DNA of 64,000 bases from Labilithrix sp. (GCA_019637155.1 JAHBWE010000003.1:248001-312000), one strand, 5' to 3'; counted from the stretch's first letter, positions 45,562-54,738 are shown. Notes: generated by a model not told the origin, from the sequence alone. Translations and numbers: made by a program.

Positions 45562-46164
45562 ATGGTCGCACGCTCGACGTTCGTGCTCCCCCTCGGGGCT
45601 TTCTCGGAGGGCCGGCTCCCGGGCCGCTACACGCTCGAGGAGTGGTACGAGCTCAACGCGCGACGCGACGAGAAGTTCGAGTACTTCGACGGGTTCGTCG
45701 TGTGCATGAGCGGAGGCTCGAAGGATCATGCCACCATCACGTCGAACATCCATGGCGCGCTGTTCGCGCAGCTCAGCGGCAAACCATGCCGAGCTCGGCC
45801 CGAGTCGCAAGCGATCGCCGTGAGCGCGAGGCAGTTCCGATTCGCGGACGTGTCCGTGGCCTGCCCGCCTCAGTTCGTCGACATCCGCGGCTTCGACTGC
45901 CTCGCCAATCCTACGGTGATCGTAGAGGTGCTCTCCGCGTCGACACGTGAATTCGACGAAGGCGACAAGCTCGCCGACTGGCTCCGAATCCCAAGCGTGC
46001 GGCACGTCCTCCTCATCGAACCCGATCGCCCCCTCGTTCGCCACTTCACGCCCGGCATCGCGGACGCCCGCGCGCACGAGACGCTCTCGATGCACATCGA
46101 GCTCCCCGAAGTCGGCGGCACGCTCACCGGCCGCGACATCTACCTCGACGCCTCGTGGCGCTGA
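45562..46164 (+). CDS. Uma2-family (DUF820) putative endonuclease
   Basis: A 200-residue protein with a restriction-endonuclease-like fold. Conserved features are YTLEEWYELNARRDEKFEYF then DGFVV near the start, the central PESQAIAVSARQFRFADVSV with the PD-like acidic position, and PTVIVEVLSASTREFDEGDK with E and K, followed by YLRIP-like WLRIPSVRHVLLIEPD. These fit the PD-(D/E)XK layout of Uma2 proteins, which are widespread and often linked to mobile DNA; their role is unclear. ATG 45562 gives the usual family start. It is convergent with the cas operon and ends 31 bases from csb2. Confidence 0.85.
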   Translation: MVARSTFVLPLGAFSEGRLPGRYTLEEWYELNARRDEKFEYFDGFVVCMSGGSKDHATITSNIHGALFAQLSGKPCRARPESQAIAVSARQFRFADVSVACPPQFVDIRGFDCLANPTVIVEVLSASTREFDEGDKLADWLRIPSVRHVLLIEPDRPLVRHFTPGIADARAHETLSMHIELPEVGGTLTGRDIYLDASWR

Positions 46165-46195
46165 GCGGAGGTCACGGCGCAGCACCGACGCCGGC

Positions 46196-47791
46196 TCAGC
46201 TCGGCTCGGCACCGAACACACCGAGACCGAAGTGCGAGGCGTACCCGATCGCAATCGGACCGCGCACCGGCTCATCGAAGACGAGACGAAGCGCGAGGCC
46301 GAGATCCTTCGGCGGCGCCGCCGCGGGCGGACGCCGAACTCGGACGAAATGACGGAGGTGGAGCGTCTGCGCATCCCACGGCAGCATCTCGATCTCCGCA
46401 CGCGGAAAACCGCGGCTCGAGAGTTCTTCCCTCACCTGCTCTAGCCACGAGTTCTTTCCCTTCGACTTCACGAAGCGTGGCAGAACGGTCGGCGTCACAC
46501 TCGTCCAGCGGCGCGCGCCTTCGCGCGGACCGAGGAGACGTTCGACGCCCCTACCTAGCGGCTCGGGGATCGCGCGGAGATCGTCGAGAGTTCCCTCACC
46601 GACCAGCGCGACACGCAGCTCTCCCACGCCTCCCTTCGTCCACGTCCGCTCGAGGCCCTGAATCCCGCGCTGCGCGACAGAGCCGAGGCCCATCCGCGCG
46701 AAGATGAGGACGTGATCGAGCCCCCCATCAGCGTCGAGATCGACCGGCAGCACGTGCGCATGCCCGTGACCTCGGAGCGGACGGCGCAACGTGTCCCTGC
46801 CCGTCAGCTCCGGAGCTCGACCGTCCACGCGCGAGACGAGCGCACGATGAACGAGCTCCGCCTGCGGGAGTGTGCGCGCGACCGACGGGAGCGCGCCTCG
46901 ATTACCGCTCGGCGTGGACAGCGCGAGGAGCGCGCTCGTCACCTCTCGCCGCGACGGGCGTGGACGCGTGGGCGACGGCGTGACCGCGAGCGCTTCGCGC
47001 TGGCGCCAGTACAGGACGCGTCGCGAGCCGGGCGGCTGACTCCAACCGTGAATCTTCCACCACGACGTATCGCGCTGCAGACAGTCGACGAGATCGATCG
47101 GATACGGCGCGACAGCAGCGGCACGTGCCTTCTCGAGCTTCTTGCTCGGCTTCGACTTCGACGGCACGTCCACCGGTATCCCTTGCGACGCGAGCGCGTG
47201 CGTGACGCGCTCCTCACGCCATCGCTGGTAATCGACGGCTTCGACGGGCGCGAGGAGCGCGATCTGCTCCCAACCGCGCTCGCCGACCATTCCGTCGACG
47301 TGAGGCCGAACGTCGAAACCGTCGGAGATCGCATCGTCGGATACGAGCTCGCCCTCGACCCAGCTCTCGCTCCGGCCCAGGTAGGGCAGATCGCGCGCGA
47401 TCGCTCCCAGCGTCTCACGCGCACGCTCACCGAGCGCACAGTCCCAGCACACCGCGACGACGCCGTCGCCCACGTCGGCCCAGGCGTCGAACACCAGCGA
47501 CGTCTTCTCGCGGCCCTTCTCGAGCGTCGCCATCGGCATATAGTGACGACTGTGCGCGATGGACGCGAGCGGGAGGCGATAGCGCGGCAGCGTCGACGCG
47601 AGCGCCTCGATCAGCTCCCGGCCCTCCGCCGGCACCTGTGACCACCGCTGCGTCGCGTAGCCTGCCGCGATGATCGCACGCACGAGACGCCACGGGCTCG
47701 GTGGCCACTCGACGAGCGCTTCGTTGACGTGGTGCCCGTGCGGCGTCGCGTGATAGCGCCCGCCGGGAAAACGGAGCAGGAGCGTCGGCAT
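46196..47791 (-). CDS. csb2: Type I-G CRISPR protein Csb2 (Cas5/Cas6-type, GSU0054 family)
   Basis: Signature protein of type I-G (formerly I-U), 531 residues. The N-terminus LLLRFPGGRYHATPHGHHVN with EWPPSPWRLVRAIIAAGY is the Cas5-like RAMP start of this family. The C-terminal half, with GHGHAHVLPVDLDADGGLDH then VLIFARMGLG, corresponds to the Cas6-like part that processes crRNA in studied type I-G systems. The histidine-rich GHGHAH could be catalytic (inference). It is the last gene of the operon, 3 bases after csb1, and meets the Uma2 gene convergently. The usual next genes, cas4-cas1 and cas2, are absent here. Confidence 0.93.
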   Translation of the reverse strand: MPTLLLRFPGGRYHATPHGHHVNEALVEWPPSPWRLVRAIIAAGYATQRWSQVPAEGRELIEALASTLPRYRLPLASIAHSRHYMPMATLEKGREKTSLVFDAWADVGDGVVAVCWDCALGERARETLGAIARDLPYLGRSESWVEGELVSDDAISDGFDVRPHVDGMVGERGWEQIALLAPVEAVDYQRWREERVTHALASQGIPVDVPSKSKPSKKLEKARAAAVAPYPIDLVDCLQRDTSWWKIHGWSQPPGSRRVLYWRQREALAVTPSPTRPRPSRREVTSALLALSTPSGNRGALPSVARTLPQAELVHRALVSRVDGRAPELTGRDTLRRPLRGHGHAHVLPVDLDADGGLDHVLIFARMGLGSVAQRGIQGLERTWTKGGVGELRVALVGEGTLDDLRAIPEPLGRGVERLLGPREGARRWTSVTPTVLPRFVKSKGKNSWLEQVREELSSRGFPRAEIEMLPWDAQTLHLRHFVRVRRPPAAAPPKDLGLALRLVFDEPVRGPIAIGYASHFGLGVFGAEPS

Positions 47792-47794
47792 CGC

Positions 47795-48826
47795 TCACTG
47801 CTCCGCGCCGTCGCCGTCGTCCTCGCTTGCCTCGACGGCGTCATCGCCCTCGGCGTCCTTGCCCTTCTTGAGCTCCGCCTCGTACGTCACCGTCTTGTGG
47901 ACCATCTTCTCTCGACACGCGGCGATCGCGCTCGGCAAGCCCCCTTCACCTTCGAGCTCCGCGAGCGACGGAAGCGTGAAGCCCTCTGGCCGGAGCGCGG
48001 CGATCGGTGCTCCGCGATCGACGGGCTCGAGATCGCAAGCCGCACGCAGCCGGAGGTCTCCATCGAGGAGCCGCCGGACACGGTGCAGCGCAAGCAGGAT
48101 GAGCAGGCGCTCGACCTCCGCGCCGAGCGCGTAGCCGCGGATCTGTGCGAGATCGAGGTTCACGTGACAGTCGATCCGCTCGGCGGTGAACTCGTCGCGC
48201 GCGAAGGGCACGTTCCCGAAGCCGTCCTTCGTCACGCCTGACGGGTTGACGTGATCGTTCTTCACGCCGCCCGAAGGCGCGACGCGCACGCCGGAGGCCT
48301 CGATGAACGCCGAGAGCGCCCGCGCGATGCGGAGGCGGCCGCCCGCGAGCTCCTTCTTTGCGAGGAAGACGCCGTGAACGAGGCTGCCGACATCGTAGCG
48401 GAGGAGGACCTCCGCCAGCCTTGCGCGATCGATTGGTCCTTCTTCGAGCCCACCGAGATCCTTCTTGAGCTGGTCGAAGAACGACGGATCGAGCCTATTC
48501 TCGAGGAGGTACGGGCTGTTCAGCCGGTGAGCTTCGAGCATCGTGTCCGTGAGAAACTCCTTCTTGCGCGTGACAGTCACGTGCGAGATCCCGTCGAGGA
48601 TCTTGATCGGACGTTTGCTGGCGACGTCCCAGCACGTCGTCTCGAGTCGGTTCGCCATGCTCTGCGCGCTCTCGACCAGGAGCTTCGCGCCGTCCTTGGT
48701 CTGATAGGTCGCTGCTCCGAGGCTCGGGAAGCCGGTGGGCTGGAACCGGTCGCCCTGCAGCGGCTGGAGCGCGACGGTGAACAGCACGCGGGGTGAATTG
48801 GCGAGAGAGTTGAGATCGACGCTCAT
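47795..48826 (-). CDS. csb1: Type I-G CRISPR protein Csb1 (Cas7, GSU0053 family)
   Basis: Backbone subunit that would polymerise along the crRNA in the type I-G effector complex; 343 residues. Family features include SPRVLFTVALQPLQGDRFQP then TGFPSLGAATYQ near the start, AQSMANRLETTCWD, a central HRLNSPYLLEN, DVGSLVHGVFLAKKELAGGR with LRIARALSAFIEA, and VNLDLAQIRGYALG. A perfect AGGAGG (48833-48838) sits seven bases before the ATG and overlaps the csx17 stop codon (TAGGAGG). This strong ribosome site is unusual for the window and fits the need for many Cas7 copies per complex. The acidic tail is low-complexity. Confidence 0.94.
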   Translation of the reverse strand: MSVDLNSLANSPRVLFTVALQPLQGDRFQPTGFPSLGAATYQTKDGAKLLVESAQSMANRLETTCWDVASKRPIKILDGISHVTVTRKKEFLTDTMLEAHRLNSPYLLENRLDPSFFDQLKKDLGGLEEGPIDRARLAEVLLRYDVGSLVHGVFLAKKELAGGRLRIARALSAFIEASGVRVAPSGGVKNDHVNPSGVTKDGFGNVPFARDEFTAERIDCHVNLDLAQIRGYALGAEVERLLILLALHRVRRLLDGDLRLRAACDLEPVDRGAPIAALRPEGFTLPSLAELEGEGGLPSAIAACREKMVHKTVTYEAELKKGKDAEGDDAVEASEDDGDGAEQ

Positions 48827-48836
48827 CCGTGTCCTC

Positions 48837-51086
48837 CTACTTCGTCGAGACCATCGCCGGCTCGAACGATCGAGCGAGCGCGCGAGCCGACATGCGGCCG
48901 ATCGGGAACGCGAGCGCAGACGCCCACAGCCGGGCGGTCACCGCGTCCGCGTATCCCGTGAGAATGGGCGGAGAAAGACCGGCAGCGCGCAGACGTCGCA
49001 GCGCGACCTCGATCGCCGCGGGAACGTCGCCGGCGCGGAGCCGGCGGAGCATCGCCGGATCGGTTGGGATGACTGGACGGTCCGGGAGCGCCCACGGCAA
49101 GGATGCGAGGCGGAGCGCGACCCACCCCTCGTCCGGCGCCGGGCCGCGCACGCCGGTGAGATCGATCCGCGAGCGCCAGAGATCCCAGCGCACCGCCATG
49201 AACGCGCGAGCGAGCGCCGACACGCGCTCGAGATCGACCGCCCCGCGCAGGACGGCTCCCAGATCGGCGAGATGCGCCGAGCACCCCGGCGCGGCGACGA
49301 GCGCGAGGCGGCGCTGACCGCGCTGGGTCCCTTCGAGGAGACGGCGCTCCACGAGCGCCACGAGATCCGAGGCCGCGCTGCGACCGCTCATCACGACGCG
49401 TGGATCGCGGGCGAGGCGTCCGTCTTGCTCGGCATAGCGGCGCGCGGCGCGATCGAGCGGGAGCCAGTGATGCCGGATCGGATCGTGTGGACCGCGCGGA
49501 CCGTGGAAGCTCGCGGCGCTGCCGAGCGCGCACGCGAGCCGCCACTCGGCGGTGCCGTCGTTCGTCGCCTCGATCCACGCCGGCAAGAGCGCCGGGATCG
49601 GCCCGAGCTTCGTCGCGCTCCCGAGCTGCTGGACGCTTTCGACATCGACCGCCGCGAGGAGGACCGCTTGCCACCGTCCCGGCGCGGGGTCGTGCGTGAG
49701 CGCGGCGTACATCGCGTTCGCCAGCGCTCGCTCGACGCGACCGAGGCGCGCAGGCGCTCCCTTGTCGTTCGCCGCGCGGCGAAGCCGGTCAGTCCACGAT
49801 GCGAGATCGTCGATGAGACGCCCCTCCGGTCGTGCGACGACATGCACGCGGTCGAGGGGCACGGCAAACTTCTGCTGGCCGTTGCGCTCGAGATAACCGA
49901 AGCGCGCGAACGCTCGAATCCCGCGCGCGATCCCGAGGCGCGCGATGGCACGCACGGCGTCCATCGGGTTCGTCGCGACGGCGCGCCCGACCTGCGCTCG
50001 TCCCTCGCCGAGCAACGCGCGGACGTCTGCGATCGAAGCGGGTCGAGACCAGAGCGGCATCCACTGCTCGCCGCGCTCGGCCTTCTCGTCGCCGGCGGAG
50101 CCGTGACCGATCGGGTGAGGACGGACGGCGAACGGCGCGCTCGGACGTCCGGCTGCGAGCGTGTCGAGCTGCCGCGTCGAACGCGCGCCGAAGAGGACGG
50201 CGCCCTCGAGCATCAAGACGAAGTCCCATGGATTGACGAAGGCCCCGCCGCTCGTCCCTGTCGTCGCGTTCGCACCGCCGGCGCTCCCAGGGAGAAACTG
50301 CCCGACCGCCGCGCCCGGGAGACCGGCGACCGCTCGCGCCCAGAGCGCGCCTTCCAGCGTGACGCGCGCGAGCGGGGTCGGAGCGCCGGTCGCCATGTCG
50401 AAGAGCCTCGCGACGTGCTGCATGGCGTTGTTCGTGAAGTCGATGCGACCATCGTTGCCGCCCGTGCCCAGGAGAGAAGGGAACGACGGCGCGCCGTCCT
50501 CGCCGAGGACCACCGCCGCATCCATCCAGTCGCGATGCAGGCCGCGCCACTCGCGTTGACACGGGTTGAAGAGGTCGGCCTTGAGCACGGAGAACCGCTT
50601 GTTCGCAGCCGCGAGCTCGGCCTTGAACGCCGGATCGGACTTCAACGCTTGCGCTGCGGCCTTCTCCTTCGCGCTCATTCCTTTGCGCGCCTTCGTGCGC
50701 TCCTTGAGCTCGCGCACGGCCGCGTCGGCTGTGGCGAGCTCCTCGAGCGGCGCGCGCGCGGCCTCGATGCCACGACGGAACGCGGCGAAGCGCGGCGCGG
50801 TAGACGTCGCGAGGGGCGTCAAGCCCGGATCGTTCGGGAGGTAGAAGCCCGAGCCCTTGTTCCACGGCGAGACGAAGGGCGTTGGGGAGTACTCCTCGAG
50901 GAAGAAGCGTTCGAGCTCCCCGCGATCGAGAGCAGTCACAATCGAGAAGTGCTCGTCCTGCCAGGAGCCACGCGCTTCGGGGTCGCGCTGCTCGGCGATC
51001 ACGCGGAGGACGCCGACTCCTTTGAGGTAGTGCGCGAGGGGGGCCGGCGCGCAGCCGGTCAGTCGATGCACGTGGAGCGCGCTCAT
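48837..51086 (-). CDS. csx17: Type I-G CRISPR large subunit Csx17 (Cas8g)
   Basis: Large subunit of the effector complex, expected to recognise target DNA next to the protospacer; 749 residues. The N-terminal stretch HRLTGCAPAPLAHYLKGVGV then LRVIAEQRDPEARGSWQDE is the family hallmark. FFLEEYSPTPFVSPWNKGSG and a central NPCQREWRGLHRDWMDAA then TGGNDGRIDFTNN are also typical. Csx17 has little similarity to other Cas8 types, so the match is specific to type I-G. The start ATG overlaps the cas3 stop (ATGA), so the two are coupled. Confidence 0.93.
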   Translation of the reverse strand: MSALHVHRLTGCAPAPLAHYLKGVGVLRVIAEQRDPEARGSWQDEHFSIVTALDRGELERFFLEEYSPTPFVSPWNKGSGFYLPNDPGLTPLATSTAPRFAAFRRGIEAARAPLEELATADAAVRELKERTKARKGMSAKEKAAAQALKSDPAFKAELAAANKRFSVLKADLFNPCQREWRGLHRDWMDAAVVLGEDGAPSFPSLLGTGGNDGRIDFTNNAMQHVARLFDMATGAPTPLARVTLEGALWARAVAGLPGAAVGQFLPGSAGGANATTGTSGGAFVNPWDFVLMLEGAVLFGARSTRQLDTLAAGRPSAPFAVRPHPIGHGSAGDEKAERGEQWMPLWSRPASIADVRALLGEGRAQVGRAVATNPMDAVRAIARLGIARGIRAFARFGYLERNGQQKFAVPLDRVHVVARPEGRLIDDLASWTDRLRRAANDKGAPARLGRVERALANAMYAALTHDPAPGRWQAVLLAAVDVESVQQLGSATKLGPIPALLPAWIEATNDGTAEWRLACALGSAASFHGPRGPHDPIRHHWLPLDRAARRYAEQDGRLARDPRVVMSGRSAASDLVALVERRLLEGTQRGQRRLALVAAPGCSAHLADLGAVLRGAVDLERVSALARAFMAVRWDLWRSRIDLTGVRGPAPDEGWVALRLASLPWALPDRPVIPTDPAMLRRLRAGDVPAAIEVALRRLRAAGLSPPILTGYADAVTARLWASALAFPIGRMSARALARSFEPAMVSTK

Positions 51087-53788
51087 CCCGCCTCGACGGC
51101 GCTGAGGAGTGGATCGGCGGTGACGAGACGTGAGGCTCGCCGATCAGCGGCGATGAGCAACGCCTCGAGCCACGCGAGCGCGGAAGGACCAAGCCGATCG
51201 ACGAGCGCCGACGTCCGCTCCCGCCAGCTTCGCCCGGTCGTCGGAGACAACCCGAGCGTCGCCGGCTCGAGCGAGAGCGCGAGCGCCGGCAACGGCGGTT
51301 TCGTCGCGTCGAGCAGCACTGGAGCGAGCTCGTCGCCGTCGCGGATGCCACGGATGGGCAGCCCGCGACCATCGCGATCTCGGTACTCCTGATCGCGGGG
51401 CGACGCGTGGAAGGCGAGGCGGACCTTCCCGTGGTGCGACGCGACGAGGTACGCGAGCAGATCGAAATCGTCTGCCGAGCACGCGAGGATCTCCTCTTCG
51501 CAGGCCGTCGGCGGTGAGACCGGAAGCGCTCCGACGGGCGCGACGCCAAGGCGCTCGAACGTCTCGGACCATGGCCCGAGGAGCGCGGCGTGCCGCGGCG
51601 CGTGGCGGCGGACGACCGCGAACAGCGCGAGCGCGCTCGCGAGCTCGTGCCGGAGGCCCGGTCGCACGTCGCGATCGTCGCTCGAACGGTAAGTCTGCGG
51701 TGGACGTGGCCACGCCGCCTTCGGCGCCTTCGCGAGGTCTTGCCGGCGTGGACGGTCCGACGCGCGGATCCCGCCCTGAAATGCCGGGTGCGCCTTGCCG
51801 ACGTCGTGCCAGCGCGCGGCAAGGACGAGGAGCCGCCTCAGCTCGGGGCGCAGCTCGACGTGAGCGGCGATCTCGTCCGCGATCGCGGCGGCCTCTCCTA
51901 CATGGATGGCGATCGTCTTCCATTCCGCGACGCTGACATCGTCGGCGTCATCGGCGTCGTCCGCTTGGAGCTCCGCTTCGAGGTGTGAGGCGAGGGCAGC
52001 CTCCGGGACGACGGGCACAGCGCCGTTCCATGTCGGATCGAACCCGCGCTCGACGCGATAGCCGCCGGCGTCCGCGGCGACGCACACGACGCGGCCGGGC
52101 GTCAGGAGGCTCCGCTCCGCGATCATCCACGCCCCGTCGAGCCAGTCCCAGACCCAGGCCCTCACGCCGGAGCGCAGCTTGGGTTTACGCCTCGTCGTCG
52201 TCTCCGCGCCGCAGAGCCAGTCACGAGCGCGCAGGAACGGAATGGAGCAAAGCTCCTCGCGCCGGGGCCGACGTCGCGGCGACGGCGCATGGCGCGGTGC
52301 TCCTCGTCGATCGCGCGGGATACCGAGCCAGAAGACCTGGAGATCGCGCTCGTCGCCACTACGGATGAAGCGGCTCACGTCGAGGTCGGCTCCCGTGAGA
52401 TCAGGAGTCGTGTCGAAGAGCTCGTCGCGCTCGCGACGGAGAAAGAGGTGACGCGGCGCGAACGGATAAAGAAGCGCGCGCTCACCGGCGTCGAGCTGTG
52501 CCTCGAACGCCTCGAGAGTAGCGATGCCGACGTCGCCGCCCACGCCAACGCGCCCGAGCGAGGACCACGACGCGGCCAGCTCGTCCGCGTCGTACGGAGC
52601 TGCGGTCTTCTCGTCGTGCCCGCGATCGACGACGACGACGCGACCTTCCCCGCCATAGCGCGCGCAGCGACCGAAGCGCTGGACGAGGCTCGGCCACGGT
52701 GAGAGCTCGGTGACGACGCAGCCCGCCGAAATGTCCACGCCGGCCTCGACGACCTGCGTGGCGACGACGATCCGGTCGGCGCCGTGCGTGCACGCGTCGC
52801 GACGAAGGAAGCGCTCGCGCCACGTTGCGCGCTCTGCCGGGCGAAAGCGACTGTGGACGAGCTCCAGCTCCTGCTCGGGCGCGCGCGCGCGGAGCTCGTC
52901 GTAGGTACGGCATGCGCGCTCCACGGTGTTGCAGACAACGAGCGTGATGCGCCCGTGATCTCCGTCGCGTATGCCAGCGTGCTCCTTCATGATCCGATCG
53001 GCGAACTCCTTCGCGTCCGCGGCCGGCGTCACCTCGAGGTCGAGCGTCTTGCGCACCGCTGCGATCCCCTGCGTGAGCTCGCTCGGCGCGACGACGGCTG
53101 GATCTTGGTGCCATTCGGTCTCACAGCGTTCGCGCGTATCGATGGTCTCGAGCCAGCGCGGCTGGAGCGTGGCGCTCATCCACCAGGTATGACGCGGACG
53201 AAGGCCCTTCCCTCCATCCTCATCGGCGAACGCCTGGAGTTGGCCGCTCGTCGCGAGGCCGACGTCCATGAGCTGGACCTCGTCCATCACCCACAGCGCG
53301 TCATGGTTCAAGAGACCGTACTCGAGCGGCCACCGTGCGCGAGCCGCAGCGTAGCCGCGGTTCAGCGCTCGAGAGAGGAGCATGTCTTGTGTTCCAATGA
53401 GGACCGCGTGCTCCTCGGGGAACAGCGCCCATTCCGCGCCGGGGTCGGCGCCGCCCATGAGCACGTGGACCCCGACACGACCGGCATGTTCCCCCGTGTC
53501 GTCCCAGAGGATACCGAGTCGCTCGACACCTGCGCGCACGACATCCTCCGTCTGCTCCACGAGCACGCGCATGGGCAGACACCAGACGAGACGGCGCGGC
53601 CACGCGTCGTCTCGGCGCTCGACACGATGCCAGAGCCACGCCGCCAGGACGCCAAGCGTCTTGCCCATCCCGGTCGGCACACGGACGAGCCGGCTCCGCG
53701 GCCTCGATTCTGCGCCGAGCGACCTTTGCCACTCGCGTGGAGCCGCACCCTCCGCGAGGCGCTTGAAGTAGCGATCGAAGTCGAGCAC
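51083..53788 (-). CDS. cas3: CRISPR helicase-nuclease Cas3, helicase-HD order (type I-G)
   Basis: Effector nuclease-helicase of 901 residues that unwinds and degrades target DNA. The helicase comes first: Walker A PTGMGKT (about residue 40), motif II DEVQ in WVMDEVQLMD (about 168), motif III MSATL (about 205), and motifs V/VI VVATQVVEAGVDIS with QRFGRCARYG. The HD nuclease is C-terminal: ARWHDVGKAHPAF (about residue 660), RHELASALAL and VASHHGK, all metal-ligand positions present. Helicase-then-HD order is described for type I-G, whereas most type I Cas3 proteins have HD first. GTG 53788 follows GGGGGG. It is the first gene of the operon. Confidence 0.95.
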   Translation of the reverse strand: MLDFDRYFKRLAEGAAPREWQRSLGAESRPRSRLVRVPTGMGKTLGVLAAWLWHRVERRDDAWPRRLVWCLPMRVLVEQTEDVVRAGVERLGILWDDTGEHAGRVGVHVLMGGADPGAEWALFPEEHAVLIGTQDMLLSRALNRGYAAARARWPLEYGLLNHDALWVMDEVQLMDVGLATSGQLQAFADEDGGKGLRPRHTWWMSATLQPRWLETIDTRERCETEWHQDPAVVAPSELTQGIAAVRKTLDLEVTPAADAKEFADRIMKEHAGIRDGDHGRITLVVCNTVERACRTYDELRARAPEQELELVHSRFRPAERATWRERFLRRDACTHGADRIVVATQVVEAGVDISAGCVVTELSPWPSLVQRFGRCARYGGEGRVVVVDRGHDEKTAAPYDADELAASWSSLGRVGVGGDVGIATLEAFEAQLDAGERALLYPFAPRHLFLRRERDELFDTTPDLTGADLDVSRFIRSGDERDLQVFWLGIPRDRRGAPRHAPSPRRRPRREELCSIPFLRARDWLCGAETTTRRKPKLRSGVRAWVWDWLDGAWMIAERSLLTPGRVVCVAADAGGYRVERGFDPTWNGAVPVVPEAALASHLEAELQADDADDADDVSVAEWKTIAIHVGEAAAIADEIAAHVELRPELRRLLVLAARWHDVGKAHPAFQGGIRASDRPRRQDLAKAPKAAWPRPPQTYRSSDDRDVRPGLRHELASALALFAVVRRHAPRHAALLGPWSETFERLGVAPVGALPVSPPTACEEEILACSADDFDLLAYLVASHHGKVRLAFHASPRDQEYRDRDGRGLPIRGIRDGDELAPVLLDATKPPLPALALSLEPATLGLSPTTGRSWRERTSALVDRLGPSALAWLEALLIAADRRASRLVTADPLLSAVEAG

Positions 53789-53855
53789 GGCCCCCCAACG
53801 TATGCAGCGCCGCCGTCAACGGGAAGCACGAATTCAATCACCTCCGCGAATCTTC

Positions 53856-53898
53856 GCGAGCAAGCGACAGCTTCTGTCGCACTCGCGCTTCAATGAAG
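53856..53898 (-). promoter_or_regulatory. Hairpin and repeat-handle-like sequence upstream of cas3
   Basis: On the plus strand GCGAG-CAA-GCGACA-GCTTC-TGTCGC-A-CTCGC (53856-53886) forms an 11-bp interrupted stem. It is followed at once by GCTTCAATGAAG (53887-53898). On the minus strand that reads CTTCATTGAAGC, which shares TTGAAGC with the 3' end of the array repeat. A further palindrome, CGCGAA-TC-TTCGCG (53845-53858), overlaps the stem, so alternative folds are possible. The site lies 70-110 bases upstream of the cas3 start. Confidence 0.5.
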
Positions 53899-53946
53899 AA
53901 GGACTGTTCGTATCGAGGCTTGAGTACGAGTACCCGACTCTCGCAA

Positions 53947-54183
53947 CTAACCTCCAGCCACCGGAGGAACGAGCGCGATGACGTCGCCGGGACCGATGCG
54001 CTCCTCGCTCGCGGCGAATTCCTCGTTCTTCGCGAAGCGCACCGCGCCGAGCCTTCCCCGTAGCCGCTCGTGCCTTCCCTCGAGGAACGTCGCGAGCTCC
54101 GTGATCGTGCCCGTGAACTCGACCTTCTCCTCGTCGAGCCCCACCAGCTCGCGGACGGCGGCGAAGTACAGGATGGTGATCAT
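53947..54183 (-). CDS. moaD: Molybdopterin synthase sulfur carrier subunit
   Basis: Small ubiquitin-like partner of MoaE; 78 residues. It begins ITILYFAAVRELVGLDEEKV, has the beta-grasp core, and ends LVPPVAGG. The C-terminal Gly-Gly is the residue pair that is adenylated and thiocarboxylated, so the protein looks functional. The ATG start at 54183 overlaps the stop of moaB (ATGA), showing a moaB-moaD operon. The activating enzyme MoeB is not in the window. The cas operon begins 158 bases downstream on the same strand. Confidence 0.95.
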   Translation of the reverse strand: MITILYFAAVRELVGLDEEKVEFTGTITELATFLEGRHERLRGRLGAVRFAKNEEFAASEERIGPGDVIALVPPVAGG

Positions 54184-54656
54184 CTGTGCTTCGTGCGGCC
54201 GTGGGTGAGGTCGACGGCGTGTGCCAAGATGGGGGCGATGAGCTCCTTTGCGCCGAGGCGCGCCGCCTTCGTGCTGCCGGGGAGACAGAAGACGAGCAGC
54301 GTGCCGATCGTGCCTGCCGTTGCGCGTGAGAGGAGGGCGCGGGGGCCGATCTCGTCCCAGGAGAGGCGGCGGAAGGCTTCGCCGAAGCCGTCGAGTGTCT
54401 TGTCCAGCTTCGTCGCGATCGCTTCGTAGGTCACGTCGCGGGGGGAGATGCCGGTGCCGCCCGTGAAGACGATCGCGTCGGCGGCCTCGCGTTGCGCGGC
54501 GGCGAGGGCTTCGTGGATGCGCGCGACCTCGTCTGGCACGATGGCTCGCTTCATGACCTCGAACTCCGAGAGCGCGAGCGCGAGCGCGTCGCCGGATGTG
54601 TCGTCGGCGGGCGTTCGCGTGTCGCTCACCGTGACGAGCATGATCCGCGCGCTCAT
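54180..54656 (-). CDS. moaB: MoaB/Mog-type molybdenum cofactor protein
   Basis: A 158-residue MogA/MoaB-fold protein that would adenylate molybdopterin before molybdate insertion. Characteristic blocks are IMLVTVSDTRTPADDTSGDA, AIVFTGGTGISPRDVTYEAI with the TGGTG loop, and LSRATAGTIGTLLVFCLPGS. MoaB and MogA are hard to separate by eye; the SDTR start and the short length favour MoaB. ATG 54656 is preferred to the in-frame extension toward 54740, which lacks family similarity. It is divergent from moaA with an 82-base gap, so a shared promoter region is likely. Confidence 0.9.
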   Translation of the reverse strand: MSARIMLVTVSDTRTPADDTSGDALALALSEFEVMKRAIVPDEVARIHEALAAAQREAADAIVFTGGTGISPRDVTYEAIATKLDKTLDGFGEAFRRLSWDEIGPRALLSRATAGTIGTLLVFCLPGSTKAARLGAKELIAPILAHAVDLTHGRTKHR

Positions 54657-54738
54657 GAGACAGTCGAGCCTACCGCGAAACCGCCGCGGGGCTGGCGCGT
54701 ATCCTGTAACATCCGTGGCGCACGGCTGACGCAACGAC

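Noticed and set aside
46196..53788. Assignment to type I-C or I-F
   Set aside because: Csx17, Csb1 and Csb2 are specific to type I-G, and Cas3 has the helicase-HD order of that type. No Cas8c, Csy or Cas6f is present.
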